Assembly (NCBI RefSeq): GCF_000331005.1
Contig: NZ_AEJB01000475.1
Location: 1-40,397 of the forward strand
Length of the DNA: 40,397 nt
Direction of reading: 5' to 3'
From: Streptomyces turgidiscabies Car8
GTDB lineage: Bacteria; Actinomycetota; Actinomycetes; Streptomycetales; Streptomycetaceae
Position 1 is the first letter of the stretch, and each line of letters begins with the position of its first letter. Made by a program: the position numbers and the translations under genes. Below are positions 14,784-23,300 of the stretch, piece by piece. Below the pieces are notes generated by a model. The model saw nothing but the letters and a program-made list of their open reading frames with translations, had not been told where the DNA came from and ran no database searches.

Positions 14784-15905
14784 ATGCCGGTCAGCCCCGA
14801 CATGGCCGAGGACCTCGCGGCCGCCGTCTCAAAGCTGTACGAGCAGGCCGAACTCGCGTTGATCGAGAAGGTCACGAGGGCCTTGGCCGAGGGGATCGAC
14901 TCCCCGATGTGGGTGCAGCTGAAGCTGGCCGCGCTCGGCAACCTCCAGACGGCGATCGTCGAGATCATCGCGGCCCTCCAGGCCGATACCACGGGCGCGA
15001 TCCAACAGGCTGTCGCCAAGGCGTACGACCGGGGGCAGCAAGCGGCGATCCTCGAGCTGGGGGCAGTCGCCACCGGCCCGGCCCTCGTCGCCGCTCAGGC
15101 GCTGCCCTCAGCGGCTGCCGTGGACCGGCTCGCCGCAGCTCTCATCCAGGAGACCGGAGCGACGCACTCTCGGATCCTCCGCACAGGCCTGGACGTCTAC
15201 CGGCAGGTCATCGCGGAAGCCACCTCGGCCCCGCTGCTGGGAGCAATCACCCGGCGCCAGGCTGCGGAGCGGGCGTTGCAGGCGTTTTCCCGTCGGGGTG
15301 TGACCGGATTCGTGGACCGCTCCGGCCGGTCCTGGAATCTGACGTCGTACGCGGAGATGGCCACGCGGTCCGCGCTCGGGCGCGCGGCCGTGGAGGCGCA
15401 CACCGACCGCCTGGCGGCCGCTGGGATCGAGCTGGTCATCGTGTCTGACTCGCCGGAGGAGTGCGAGCGCTGCCGTCCCTGGGAGGGGAAGGTGCTGCGG
15501 CGAGACGGGCCGTCCGGCAAGGGCACGGTGGAGATGGAGCACGCCACTGAGGACGACCGCATGGTCAGTGTCTCTGTGGCCGGCAGCCTTCCCGAGGCGC
15601 GCGCGGCCGGGCTCCTCCATCCGAACTGCCGGCACAGCGTCTCGATCTATCTGCCCGGCCTGACCCGGCCTCCCGGCCCGAAGGCAGACCGGACCCGCGC
15701 GACGTACGAGCAGTCGCAGAAGCAGCGCTACCTCGAGCGCCAGGTCCGCCGGTGGAAACGCGAGGCAGCCGGAGCGATGGACGACACGAAGAAGGCCCGG
15801 GCCAACGCGAAGATCCGCGAGTACCAGGGCCGGATCCGCGAGCTGGTCGCCGAGACCGGGCTGCCGCGCAAGAGACACCGCGAGCAGGTCGCGAGCGCCC
15901 GCTGA
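14784..15905 (+). CDS. minor capsid / head morphogenesis protein
   Basis: The 373-residue product follows the portal, as SPP1 gp7-like proteins do. The first 200 residues are mostly helical. The C-terminal half has the phage minor capsid 2-type signature: a SYAEMATRSALGRA helix, DSPEECERCRPWEG, and a closing LHPNCRHSVSIYLPG. The spaced Cys and His residues probably bind a metal. A basic helical tail follows (QSQKQRYLERQVRRWKRE). Such proteins are carried in low copy inside the head, bound to the portal, and affect DNA ejection. It ends convergent with the small leftward gene at 15908. Confidence 0.88.
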   Translation: MPVSPDMAEDLAAAVSKLYEQAELALIEKVTRALAEGIDSPMWVQLKLAALGNLQTAIVEIIAALQADTTGAIQQAVAKAYDRGQQAAILELGAVATGPALVAAQALPSAAAVDRLAAALIQETGATHSRILRTGLDVYRQVIAEATSAPLLGAITRRQAAERALQAFSRRGVTGFVDRSGRSWNLTSYAEMATRSALGRAAVEAHTDRLAAAGIELVIVSDSPEECERCRPWEGKVLRRDGPSGKGTVEMEHATEDDRMVSVSVAGSLPEARAAGLLHPNCRHSVSIYLPGLTRPPGPKADRTRATYEQSQKQRYLERQVRRWKREAAGAMDDTKKARANAKIREYQGRIRELVAETGLPRKRHREQVASAR

Positions 15906-15907
15906 TC

Positions 15908-16153
15908 TCAGGCCCCAGTTTCACCGTCTCCCTCGACCTGCTCCCAGGCATGGGGCCCATAGACGATCTCTGTCGTCGTTCCGTATTGGCTCTGGTGGCC
16001 CTCGTCATCGACGTTCTGAACGGTCACGTCAATGCGCAGAGCTCCGCTGGAAAGACACCAGTACGAGTACTCGCGAAACGAGGGCCGTGCAGGCTTCTCG
16101 TCCTTCCACTGCACGGGCTCCGCCTGGCCGATGAGCTTGATCTGAACGGTCAT
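15908..16153 (-). CDS. orphan reverse-strand gene inside the head module
   Basis: ATG 16153 is preferred over upstream in-frame codons because the product then begins MTVQIKLIGQ, a natural first beta strand. The 81-residue protein alternates probable beta strands (ALRIDVTVQNVD) and is acidic at the C-terminus. No family is recognised. It is the only leftward gene between 9.5 kb and 35 kb and separates the minor head protein from the scaffold. That position is typical of a moron with its own promoter, expressed in the lysogen or early. Confidence 0.55.
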   Translation of the reverse strand: MTVQIKLIGQAEPVQWKDEKPARPSFREYSYWCLSSGALRIDVTVQNVDDEGHQSQYGTTTEIVYGPHAWEQVEGDGETGA

Positions 16154-16206
16154 GCCCCGAACGTATCCACCACAGCGCAGCAGCGGCTGCCCTTTCAGAC
16201 TTCCGG

Positions 16207-16338
16207 CCGCCTGGTGCGGACGGGGAACACCGATCCGCCTGGTGCGGGTCACTCCTGATGGCCCGCCTGGTGCGGGCCGTACAGCACCACCACGGGCACG
16301 CCTGGCGCGGCCCCTACTCGAAGCCCGCCAGGCGCGGG
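16207..16338 (+). repeat. array of five short hairpin-forming repeats
   Basis: Near-identical units of CCGCCTGGTGCGG occur at 16207-16219, 16235-16248 and 16262-16276, with related units at 16299-16310 and 16324-16338 (CCCGCCAGGCGCGGG). Starts are 25-37 bases apart. Units 1, 2, 3 and 5 can fold as CCGC/GCGG stems with a 5-nt loop; unit 3 reaches 6 bp. The array fills the non-coding gap upstream of the scaffold gene. Confidence 0.7.
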
Positions 16339-16360
16339 CGACTCATGCCCTGGAGGGCGT

Positions 16361-17161
16361 ATGCGGAAGAAGACCCTGCCCCGGCTCGGTGGCCTCGGAG
16401 GCTCCGGGTGGGCGCACCCGTATGGTCGCGGCCCTTTCTCCCCGTTCCTGTACGCGGATGGAGGGGACGGCGACGGCTCCGGATCCGGCAGCGGCGGCGC
16501 GGACGGTGACGGCGACTCAGGCGACGGCGGCGGATCCGGTGACGGCGGCAACTCCGGCGGCGGTGACGGCGGCCAAGGCGCGGGCGGCTCCGGCAAGGGC
16601 GACCAGGGCAAGGACGGCGAGGACGACGCCGCGAAGGTCAAGCGGCTGGAGAAGAAACTCACAGACGCGCGCGCGGAGGCGGGCAAGGCACGCACGGACG
16701 CCAAGAAGCAGGCCGCAGACGACGCGGTCGCCGCCCTCACGAAGCAGCTCGGCAAGGCGCTCGGCTTCGTCAAGGACGACGCCCCGCCGGACCCGAAGGC
16801 GCTCGCCGACGCCATCGCACAGAAGGACACCGCGCTCTCCCAGAAGGACGCGTCCCTGCGCGCGAAGGACGTCGAACTCGCCGTCTGGTCGCGGGCCGAC
16901 AAGCTCAAGGCGAAGGCCGGCGCCCTACTCGACTCGCGCTCGTTCGTCGCCGCGATCTCCGAACTCGACCCCTCTGACAAGGGCTTCCAGACCGACCTCG
17001 ACAAGGCAATCAAGGACGCGGTCGACGGCAACAAGGCCTTCGCCGTGACCCCGCCCGCGGGTAAGTCCGGCGCCGATCTCTCCGGCGGGACCGGCGAAGG
17101 CGCTGCAAAACAGCGCGGCGGATCGCTCTCCGGCGCGATCGCGAACCACTACGGAAACTGA
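16361..17161 (+). CDS. capsid scaffolding protein
   Basis: ATG 16361 follows GGAGGG. The N-terminus is basic. Residues 35-85 are a low-complexity Gly/Asp/Ser stretch. Residues 88-170 form a coiled coil with charged heptads (AAKVKRLEKKLTDARAEA). The C-terminus is helical with Gly-rich ends. Position directly before the major capsid protein, length (266 aa) and coiled-coil design match siphovirus scaffolds, which guide prohead assembly and then leave or are degraded. No protease gene is seen next to it. Confidence 0.85.
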   Translation: MRKKTLPRLGGLGGSGWAHPYGRGPFSPFLYADGGDGDGSGSGSGGADGDGDSGDGGGSGDGGNSGGGDGGQGAGGSGKGDQGKDGEDDAAKVKRLEKKLTDARAEAGKARTDAKKQAADDAVAALTKQLGKALGFVKDDAPPDPKALADAIAQKDTALSQKDASLRAKDVELAVWSRADKLKAKAGALLDSRSFVAAISELDPSDKGFQTDLDKAIKDAVDGNKAFAVTPPAGKSGADLSGGTGEGAAKQRGGSLSGAIANHYGN

Positions 17162-17176
17162 CCTCAGGAGTACCCC

Positions 17177-18241
17177 ATGCCCGTGACGCTCGCTCAGGCG
17201 CAGCTCAACACCCAGGCGGACATCGACTTCGCCGTCATCGACAACCTCCGGCGTAACAGCTGGCTGTTCAACAACTTCGTCTGGGACGACACCGCGACCC
17301 CGGGCACGGGCGACAGCTCCCTCTCCTACGGCTACACCCGACTCCTCGCACCGAGCAGCGTGTCGTTCCGCCGGTTCAATGAGGAGTACGTCCCCAGCCA
17401 GGCGACCAGCGAGCGCAAGTTCGTGGAACTCCACCCCCTCGGTGGCGCGTTCTCCGTCGACCGGAAGCTGGCCCGCCTCGGTCCGGCCGCGTCGAACAGC
17501 ATCACCTTCCAGCTGGCTCAGAAGCTGACCGCGATGCGGACCCGCTTCCAGCAGGAACTGATCCTCGGCGACATCGCCGTGGACGATGCCGGTTTCGACG
17601 GCCTCGACAAGGCGTTGGTGGGCCAGAGCACGGAATACCTGCCGCTCGCCGAGGGCATCGCGACCGGGTACCTCGACTGGTCGCCGGCCACGGTGACCAC
17701 CGAAGACATCGCCATGAGCGCGTTCGACGCGTTCGACGACTTCCTGTCGCGAATCATGGGCTCCCAGACCGGCTCGGGCGACACCGGCGCGGACGGCTCC
17801 GTCCCGGCCGGCGTGAAGGCGATCCTCGGCAACACCAAGTCGATCGCCCGAATCCAGTCCCTCGCACGGCGGGCCAACCAGTACACGGCTGAGAAGGACA
17901 GCTTCGGCAACCTGATCATGCGGTACGGCAACTGGGTCCTCGTCGACCTCGGCGACCGCGCCGACGGCTCCGCCCCGATCATCCCGATCCGCTCGGCGGA
18001 CACCGACGGCGGCGGCGCGGGCGGCACCATCACCGGCCTCACCGACATCTACGCCGTCAGCCTCGGCCTGGACGCGTTCCACGGCGCGTCGATGGCTGGC
18101 TCCCCGCTGGTCGAGACCTACCTGCCGGACTTCACCCAGCCGGGCGCGGTCAAGAGCGGCGAGGTCGAGATGGGCCCGGTTGCGGCCGTCCTCAAGAACA
18201 CCAAGTCCTGCGGTGTCCTGCGCAACGTGAAGGTGCGGTGA
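17177..18241 (+). CDS. major capsid protein
   Basis: ATG 17177 follows AGGAG. The 354-residue protein follows the scaffold and has the pattern of actinophage HK97-fold capsid proteins. A conserved N-terminal helix carries NNLRRNSWLFNNFVWDD-like content. An extended loop contains SFRRFNEEYVPSQ, a central spine helix is in SNSITFQLAQKLTAMRTRF, and beta strands carry GNWVLVDLGDRAD. The ending SCGVLRNVKVR is common to this group. Hundreds of copies should build the icosahedral shell. There is no N-terminal pro-domain, in keeping with a separate scaffold. Confidence 0.93.
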   Translation: MPVTLAQAQLNTQADIDFAVIDNLRRNSWLFNNFVWDDTATPGTGDSSLSYGYTRLLAPSSVSFRRFNEEYVPSQATSERKFVELHPLGGAFSVDRKLARLGPAASNSITFQLAQKLTAMRTRFQQELILGDIAVDDAGFDGLDKALVGQSTEYLPLAEGIATGYLDWSPATVTTEDIAMSAFDAFDDFLSRIMGSQTGSGDTGADGSVPAGVKAILGNTKSIARIQSLARRANQYTAEKDSFGNLIMRYGNWVLVDLGDRADGSAPIIPIRSADTDGGGAGGTITGLTDIYAVSLGLDAFHGASMAGSPLVETYLPDFTQPGAVKSGEVEMGPVAAVLKNTKSCGVLRNVKVR

Positions 18242-18690
18242 CCAGCATGAATAACTACCGCATCGAGGCGCCCGTCCGCTCGTACAGCGGCGAGTCCGCC
18301 GGCGTCCAGTTCAGCAAGGGCACTGCCTTCGTGGACGACTCCACGAAGGAGGGGCGTGCAGCGATCGAGTACTTCCGCCGGCAGGGCTACGGCGTCGTTC
18401 TCTCCGACGGCAAGACCGACGAGGAGCGCGCCCAGGAGATCGTCACGGCCATCGTGGGGCAGCGCAATCCGGGCAGCTCGGCGGAGCCGTTCGATCCTGC
18501 GCAGCACGGCGTCGAGGACGTCCTGGCCCACCTCGACGAGGCCGACCTCGACGAGGCGACCCGCGTCCTGGACGCGGAGGCCGCCGCGAAGAAGCCGCGC
18601 GTCGGCATCACCAGCAAGCGCGAGGATCTCCTCGCGGCCAAGACGCCTGCGGCTCCGGCCGGGGACGACCAGAAGGAGGCCGGGCAGTGA
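18238..18690 (+). CDS. head-region protein following the capsid gene
   Basis: GTG 18238 overlaps the capsid stop; ATG 18247 is an alternative. The first 60 residues look beta-rich (YRIEAPVRSYSGESAGVQFSK). The rest is helical and acidic with Lys/Glu-rich segments (DVLAHLDEADLDEATRVLDAEA). It overlaps the next gene by four bases. Similar small proteins follow the capsid gene in many Streptomyces phages. A minor head or decoration role is plausible but unproven. Confidence 0.6.
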   Translation: MTSMNNYRIEAPVRSYSGESAGVQFSKGTAFVDDSTKEGRAAIEYFRRQGYGVVLSDGKTDEERAQEIVTAIVGQRNPGSSAEPFDPAQHGVEDVLAHLDEADLDEATRVLDAEAAAKKPRVGITSKREDLLAAKTPAAPAGDDQKEAGQ

Positions 18691-19253
18691 CGCTCCTCGG
18701 CGCATTCAAGGGGAACCCCCGCAACGAGTTCGGCTGGCTCAACTCGGCCAACCGCCCGGACCCGGAGGCTGTCTTCCACCGGGTGAACCTGCCGCGCGTG
18801 GGCCTGGACGACGTCCCGGCCGCAGCCACCGGCGTGATGTGCTCCGTCGCCCTGTATCTGCAGGACGGCGACCTCATCACCAACCTCACGTTCATCAGCG
18901 CGGGTACGGCGGGCGGCACGCTCACCAACCAGATCGCCGCGCTGTACAACGGGGCCGGCGCGCTGCTCGCGCAGTCCGCGGACAAGACGAACGAGGCGTG
19001 GGCAGCGGACACGGCGAAGACGTTCGCGCTGGCGACGGCGCAGCGGATCACCAAGTCGGGCATCTACTACGCGGCGCTCGCCATCGCCGCCTCCACGGTG
19101 CCGACCCTCGTTGGATCGGTCGGTGCGAAGCCTTTCCTGACGGGTGAGGGCAACCTCTCCCAGACGTCCGGCTCGGGCATCGGTGCGACAGCCCCGGCGA
19201 CGATCGCCACACCCGCCTTCAAGCGGGCTGTGCCGCTCGTCATCGCGAACTGA
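18687..19253 (+). CDS. probable virion surface protein, 188 aa
   Basis: GTG 18687 overlaps the previous stop. After about 35 residues (NEFGWLNSANRPDPEAVFHRVNLP) the protein is beta-rich, Ala/Gly/Thr-rich and free of Cys-pair patterns, for example SVALYLQDGDLITNLTFISAGTAGG in two parts. This composition is typical of head-decoration or fibre domains. It lies in a series of four small structural-looking genes between capsid and connector. No named family is recognised. Confidence 0.6.
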   Translation: MTLLGAFKGNPRNEFGWLNSANRPDPEAVFHRVNLPRVGLDDVPAAATGVMCSVALYLQDGDLITNLTFISAGTAGGTLTNQIAALYNGAGALLAQSADKTNEAWAADTAKTFALATAQRITKSGIYYAALAIAASTVPTLVGSVGAKPFLTGEGNLSQTSGSGIGATAPATIATPAFKRAVPLVIAN

Positions 19254-19268
19254 TCAGGAGGACCGGAT

Positions 19269-19784
19269 ATGCCTCTCACATCAGGTGCGACCGTTGCCGT
19301 CCAGGCTTCTGGTGAACTGACCGCAGCGCTCGACCTCGGTACGGGTCGGGCATCGCAGATCCTGGCCCGCAGGATGACCCTCGGCAGCGGCACGGGGGCG
19401 GGTAAGGCGGACCGAATCTGGTCCGATCGGCGCACGCTCGCCGCTTCTGCGACCGAGGACCTCGACCTAGCCGGCGTGCTCCTCGATGCGTTCGGCACGG
19501 CGGTCACCTTCGCCCGGATCAAGGGCCTGATCATCGCGGCAGCGGCCGGGAACACCAACAACGTGATCGTCGGCGCGGCAGCTTCGGCGCCGTGGATCAC
19601 GCTGCTCGGGGCGACGCACACGCTGACCCTGCGGCCGGGAGCCTTCGTGGCGGTCGGGACGGGGGCGGCCGACGCGATCGGATACGCGGTCACGGCTACC
19701 ACGGCAGACCTGCTGAAGATCGCCAACTCGTCGTCTGGCACGCCGGTGACCTACGACATCGAGATCATCGGCTGCTCTGCATAG
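19269..19784 (+). CDS. probable structural protein, 171 aa
   Basis: ATG 19269 follows AGGAGG. The product is rich in Ala, Gly and Thr with alternating hydrophobic residues, consistent with a beta-sandwich (ALDLGTGRASQILARRM, TLTLRPGAFVAVGTG). Similar proteins in actinophages follow the capsid gene and are thought to be virion components. A hairpin follows the stop. Confidence 0.6.
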   Translation: MPLTSGATVAVQASGELTAALDLGTGRASQILARRMTLGSGTGAGKADRIWSDRRTLAASATEDLDLAGVLLDAFGTAVTFARIKGLIIAAAAGNTNNVIVGAAASAPWITLLGATHTLTLRPGAFVAVGTGAADAIGYAVTATTADLLKIANSSSGTPVTYDIEIIGCSA

Positions 19785-19801
19785 CCGATCGACTTGCGGC
19801 G

Positions 19802-19823
19802 AGGGGGCTCTTCGGGGCCCCCT
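19802..19823 (+). terminator. 7-bp hairpin between head genes
   Basis: AGGGGGC at 19802-19808 pairs perfectly with GCCCCCT at 19817-19823 around an 8-nt loop, followed by TTCC. It may be a partial terminator or mRNA-processing site that tunes expression of downstream genes. Confidence 0.4.
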
Positions 19824-19848
19824 TCCGCATGCCTGGAGGACTCTCACG

Positions 19849-20295
19849 ATGGCCAACATCGTCTTCAACATCGCACTCGGGCGGCTGACCTACCTGGCTG
19901 GGCTGCCCGCCACCAACGACGCCTTGATCATGGTGCCGATCGAAACGAGCGGCATCGTCGGCGACTCGACGATGCGTGACTACGACGACCTGGGCGCGCT
20001 CCTCGGAGGCGCGTCCAACGAGCAGACCACCATGGGCAGAAAGACGCTGGCCACGGTCACGGCAACGGTCGACGACACCAACGACCGCGTGAACATCGAC
20101 TGCGCGGACGTCACCTGGACCGCAGCCACCGGAAACGCGATCTCCGCAGTGGTCATCTGCTACGACCCGGACACCACGGGCGGCACAGATGCGGACCTGA
20201 TCCCGCTGACGAAGCACGACGTCACCATGACGCCGGACGGCACCGACTTCACGCTGACCATCACGGACTTCGTACGGGCCAGCTCAGCGGCCTGA
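19849..20295 (+). CDS. probable structural protein, 148 aa
   Basis: ATG 19849 follows TGGAGGA. The product is mixed beta and polar: NIVFNIALGRLTYLAGLP at the N-terminus, then TVTATVDDTNDRVNID and a final TDFTLTITDFVRASSAA. The sequence pattern suggests an immunoglobulin-like or decoration fold. It directly precedes the giant repeat protein, separated by only 19 bases that include GGGGAGG. No specific family is recognised. Confidence 0.6.
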   Translation: MANIVFNIALGRLTYLAGLPATNDALIMVPIETSGIVGDSTMRDYDDLGALLGGASNEQTTMGRKTLATVTATVDDTNDRVNIDCADVTWTAATGNAISAVVICYDPDTTGGTDADLIPLTKHDVTMTPDGTDFTLTITDFVRASSAA

Positions 20296-20314
20296 TCCTC
20301 CGGGGAGGCCGACG

Positions 20315-23300
20315 ATGGCGCGATTGTGGACGTGCGGGTTCGAGCTCCAGTCGGTCACCGCAGGGGTCGAGGTTCTCTCGGTCACCGGCACCCCGACGAT
20401 CTCAACGACCGTCCACCGCGCCGGCGCCGCCTCCCTCCGGATCAACCCCAGCGCCGCAACGCAGTACGTCGAGCAGCAGATCGACTCCGGCACCGTCAAG
20501 CGCACCCTTCACCGCTTCTACCTGCGCATCACCACCCTGCCGTCCGCCGACTGCAACATCTACGGCATCGGCCAGTCCGGCTACTTCCCCGGGCTGCTCC
20601 GCCTGAAGACAACCGGCGTACTGACCCTCCGCGACGGCTTCACCGCGGCCGACATCGGCACCGCCTCCGCCGCCCTGTCGACGGGTGTCTGGTACCGCAT
20701 CGAGCTGGACTACACCGACACCGCGGGCACGGCCGGCTCGGTCACCGGCGCCTTCAAGGGCTATGTGAACGGCGTCGAGTTCTCCAGCACGGTGTGCTCC
20801 AACATCAACGGCTGGTCGAGGGTCAGGGTCGGCGCGCAGACCGCCGTGAGCGGCGATTTCCACATCGACGACGTCGCCGTCAACGACACCACGGGCAGCG
20901 TGCAAACCGGGCTTCCGGGCCCGGGCAACATCGTCCACCTGAAGCCCAACGCGGCGGGCGACAACAACCTCTTCGGCACCGCAGTGGGCGGAACCGCTGG
21001 TGCGGGCAACAACTACACGCGCATCAGCGAAACCACCCCCGACGACGCGACCAGCTACAACGAGACCGCGGCGACGGGCACGACGACGATCGACGACGTC
21101 AACTTGGACTCGTCAGCGACTGCCGGGATCGGCGCTGGGGAGCGGGTCGCGCTCGTCCAGGTCGGTGCCCGGATCGGCTCGAACGCGGCGACGGCCGCCT
21201 CCCTCGTCTACCGGATCAAGAGCCAGGCTGCTGGCACCGTGCTGGAGTCCGGATCGGTCAGCGTCGCGCTGAACGGGTGGGCGTCACAGAAGTCCGCGGC
21301 TCCGTACGTCTACCAGCTGACCAGCTACACGGATCCGCAGGCCGGGGGCGCGTGGACGCAGGCGCTCCTCGACACCGCGCAGATCGGCTACCGCACCAAC
21401 GTCTCGCAGGCGACGACTCGTCGAGTCAGCGCGCTGTGGGCCCTCGTCGAGACCATCCCGCTCACGACCGCGGCCCTCGGAACCGCGTCGGAGGTCGACA
21501 CCGGGCAGGCTGCCGGCAAGACCAAGACGAAAGCGCTCGCTCTCGGCTCGGAGACCGACTCAGGTCAGGCTCTCGCCCGGAGGAAGACGAAGGCGCTCGC
21601 CCTCTCGGCCGAGACCAGTACGGCGCAGGTCCTGGGGCGACGGAAGTCGATCGCCCTCGGCACGGCCACCGAGACGAACTCCGCGCAGACCCTGGTCCCG
21701 CTCGCAGGCGTCCCCTTCTCGGCGCTTGCCGATACCTTCAACGACGGCGTCGTCGACCCGGCGAAGTGGCCCGACAGCTACGACCCGGGCGGGTACAGCG
21801 AGGTCGGCGGGCGGGCGCGCGTCGCCTGCAACACCGCCTACAACGCCTACGCGTCGGCCGAGGCATACCGGCTGCGCGAGTCCGGCGTGCACGTCCGCAT
21901 GTGGCCGCCCGCGGCCGGGGGCGCGACCGTGGAGGCGTGGGCGCAGCTCCTGGTCCAGACGATCACTCTGGGCACGGATGCGATCTTCGAGGTGTCCGCG
22001 ATCACGGGCAACCTCATCATGGCGGTGCGCACCGGGTACTTCGACCCGGCTCAGGCCGCTATCTCCTACGACGCGACCGCGCACGCGTGGTTGCGGATCC
22101 GGGAGACCGGCGGCCAGCTGCTGTGGGATACCTCGCCGGATGGCATCACGTGGACCAACCGGCGCACCGCGGCAAGCCCTGGGTGGGTGGGCGACACCAA
22201 CCTCCAGGTGCAGCTCATCGCCCACCGCGACGGAGGCGTCGACGACGTCGCTGAGTTCGACAGCTTCAACACTGGGGCCAGTCAGTCCGCCGCGCTCGTC
22301 CTGGCGGGCGAGGTTGATACCGCGCAGTCTCTCGTCGGCCGGAAGTCGTTGGCCCTGGGCGCGACTGGCGAGGTCGACAGCGCGCAGGCACCCGGTCGTT
22401 CCCGCTCCCGCGCACTCGCGCCCGCAGGAGAACCTGAAGCTGCGCAGCCCCTCGGCAAGGCCAAGACGGCAGCGCTCACCGTCGCGACGGAAACTGACCA
22501 GGCCCGGGCGTTGATCGGCTCCCGGTCTGCCGCGCTCGGGCGGGCCGCAGAGACCGGAGCCGCGCGACCGCTTGGCCGGGCCAAGGCCAGCGCGCTCCTG
22601 CCGGCGGCCGAGACCGAGACCGCCCAGTCTCCGGCCGGCCGGAAGCAGTTGGCGCTCGGCACTGCAGTCGAGTCGGCGGCGGCCCGGTCGTTCGGCTCCG
22701 CGAAGATGGCCGTGCTGCCGGTCGCGGAGGAGACAGCTACGGCCGTGCCGCTCGCTCCGGCGTCTGGCTTGGTCGCGGCAGAAGAGACCAGCACGGCCCG
22801 TTCCCTGGGCCGTGTGAAGGCCCGCACGGTGGGTGTGGCGGGTGAGGTAGGGGAGGCTCGGCCACTCGGCCGGGTCAAGGCGGCCGGTCTCACCGTGGCG
22901 GCCGAGACCGCGACCGCACGGCCGCTGGCAGGCGGTCGGCGCCGGGCCCTCGTGCCGTCCGAGGAGACGTCGACAGCACGTCCCTTCGTCCAGTCGAGGG
23001 CCCGGCAACTCCCTACCGCTGTCGAGGAATCCGAGGCGCTCGGCCTGGCTGGCGGCTCCGTAGCCGTCCTCGGCCGGGGCTCGGAGACGGACGAGGCTCG
23101 GCCCGTCACCGGTCGCAAGTCGCAGGCCTTGACCGCCGTCCTGGCGGTTGAGTCCGCGCTGCCGGTCGCGGGCCGCAAGACACGAGCCCTGGGAACGGCG
23201 GGCGAGTTCAGCACGGCCCAGGTCCTCGCCGCGGGCAAGCGCGCGCAGCTGGTCGCCGCAGCCGAGGTCGTCGAGGCGGAGCGGCTGCTCGTGCCCGGGG

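Noticed and set aside
13034..15073. 679-codon open frame on the minus strand opposite portal and minor head genes.
   Set aside because: It is a shadow of GC-rich codon bias; the forward genes have clear family features and the reverse text has none.
16207..16338. CRISPR array.
   Set aside because: Units are only 12-15 bases, spacers vary from about 12 to 23 bases, and no cas gene is present.
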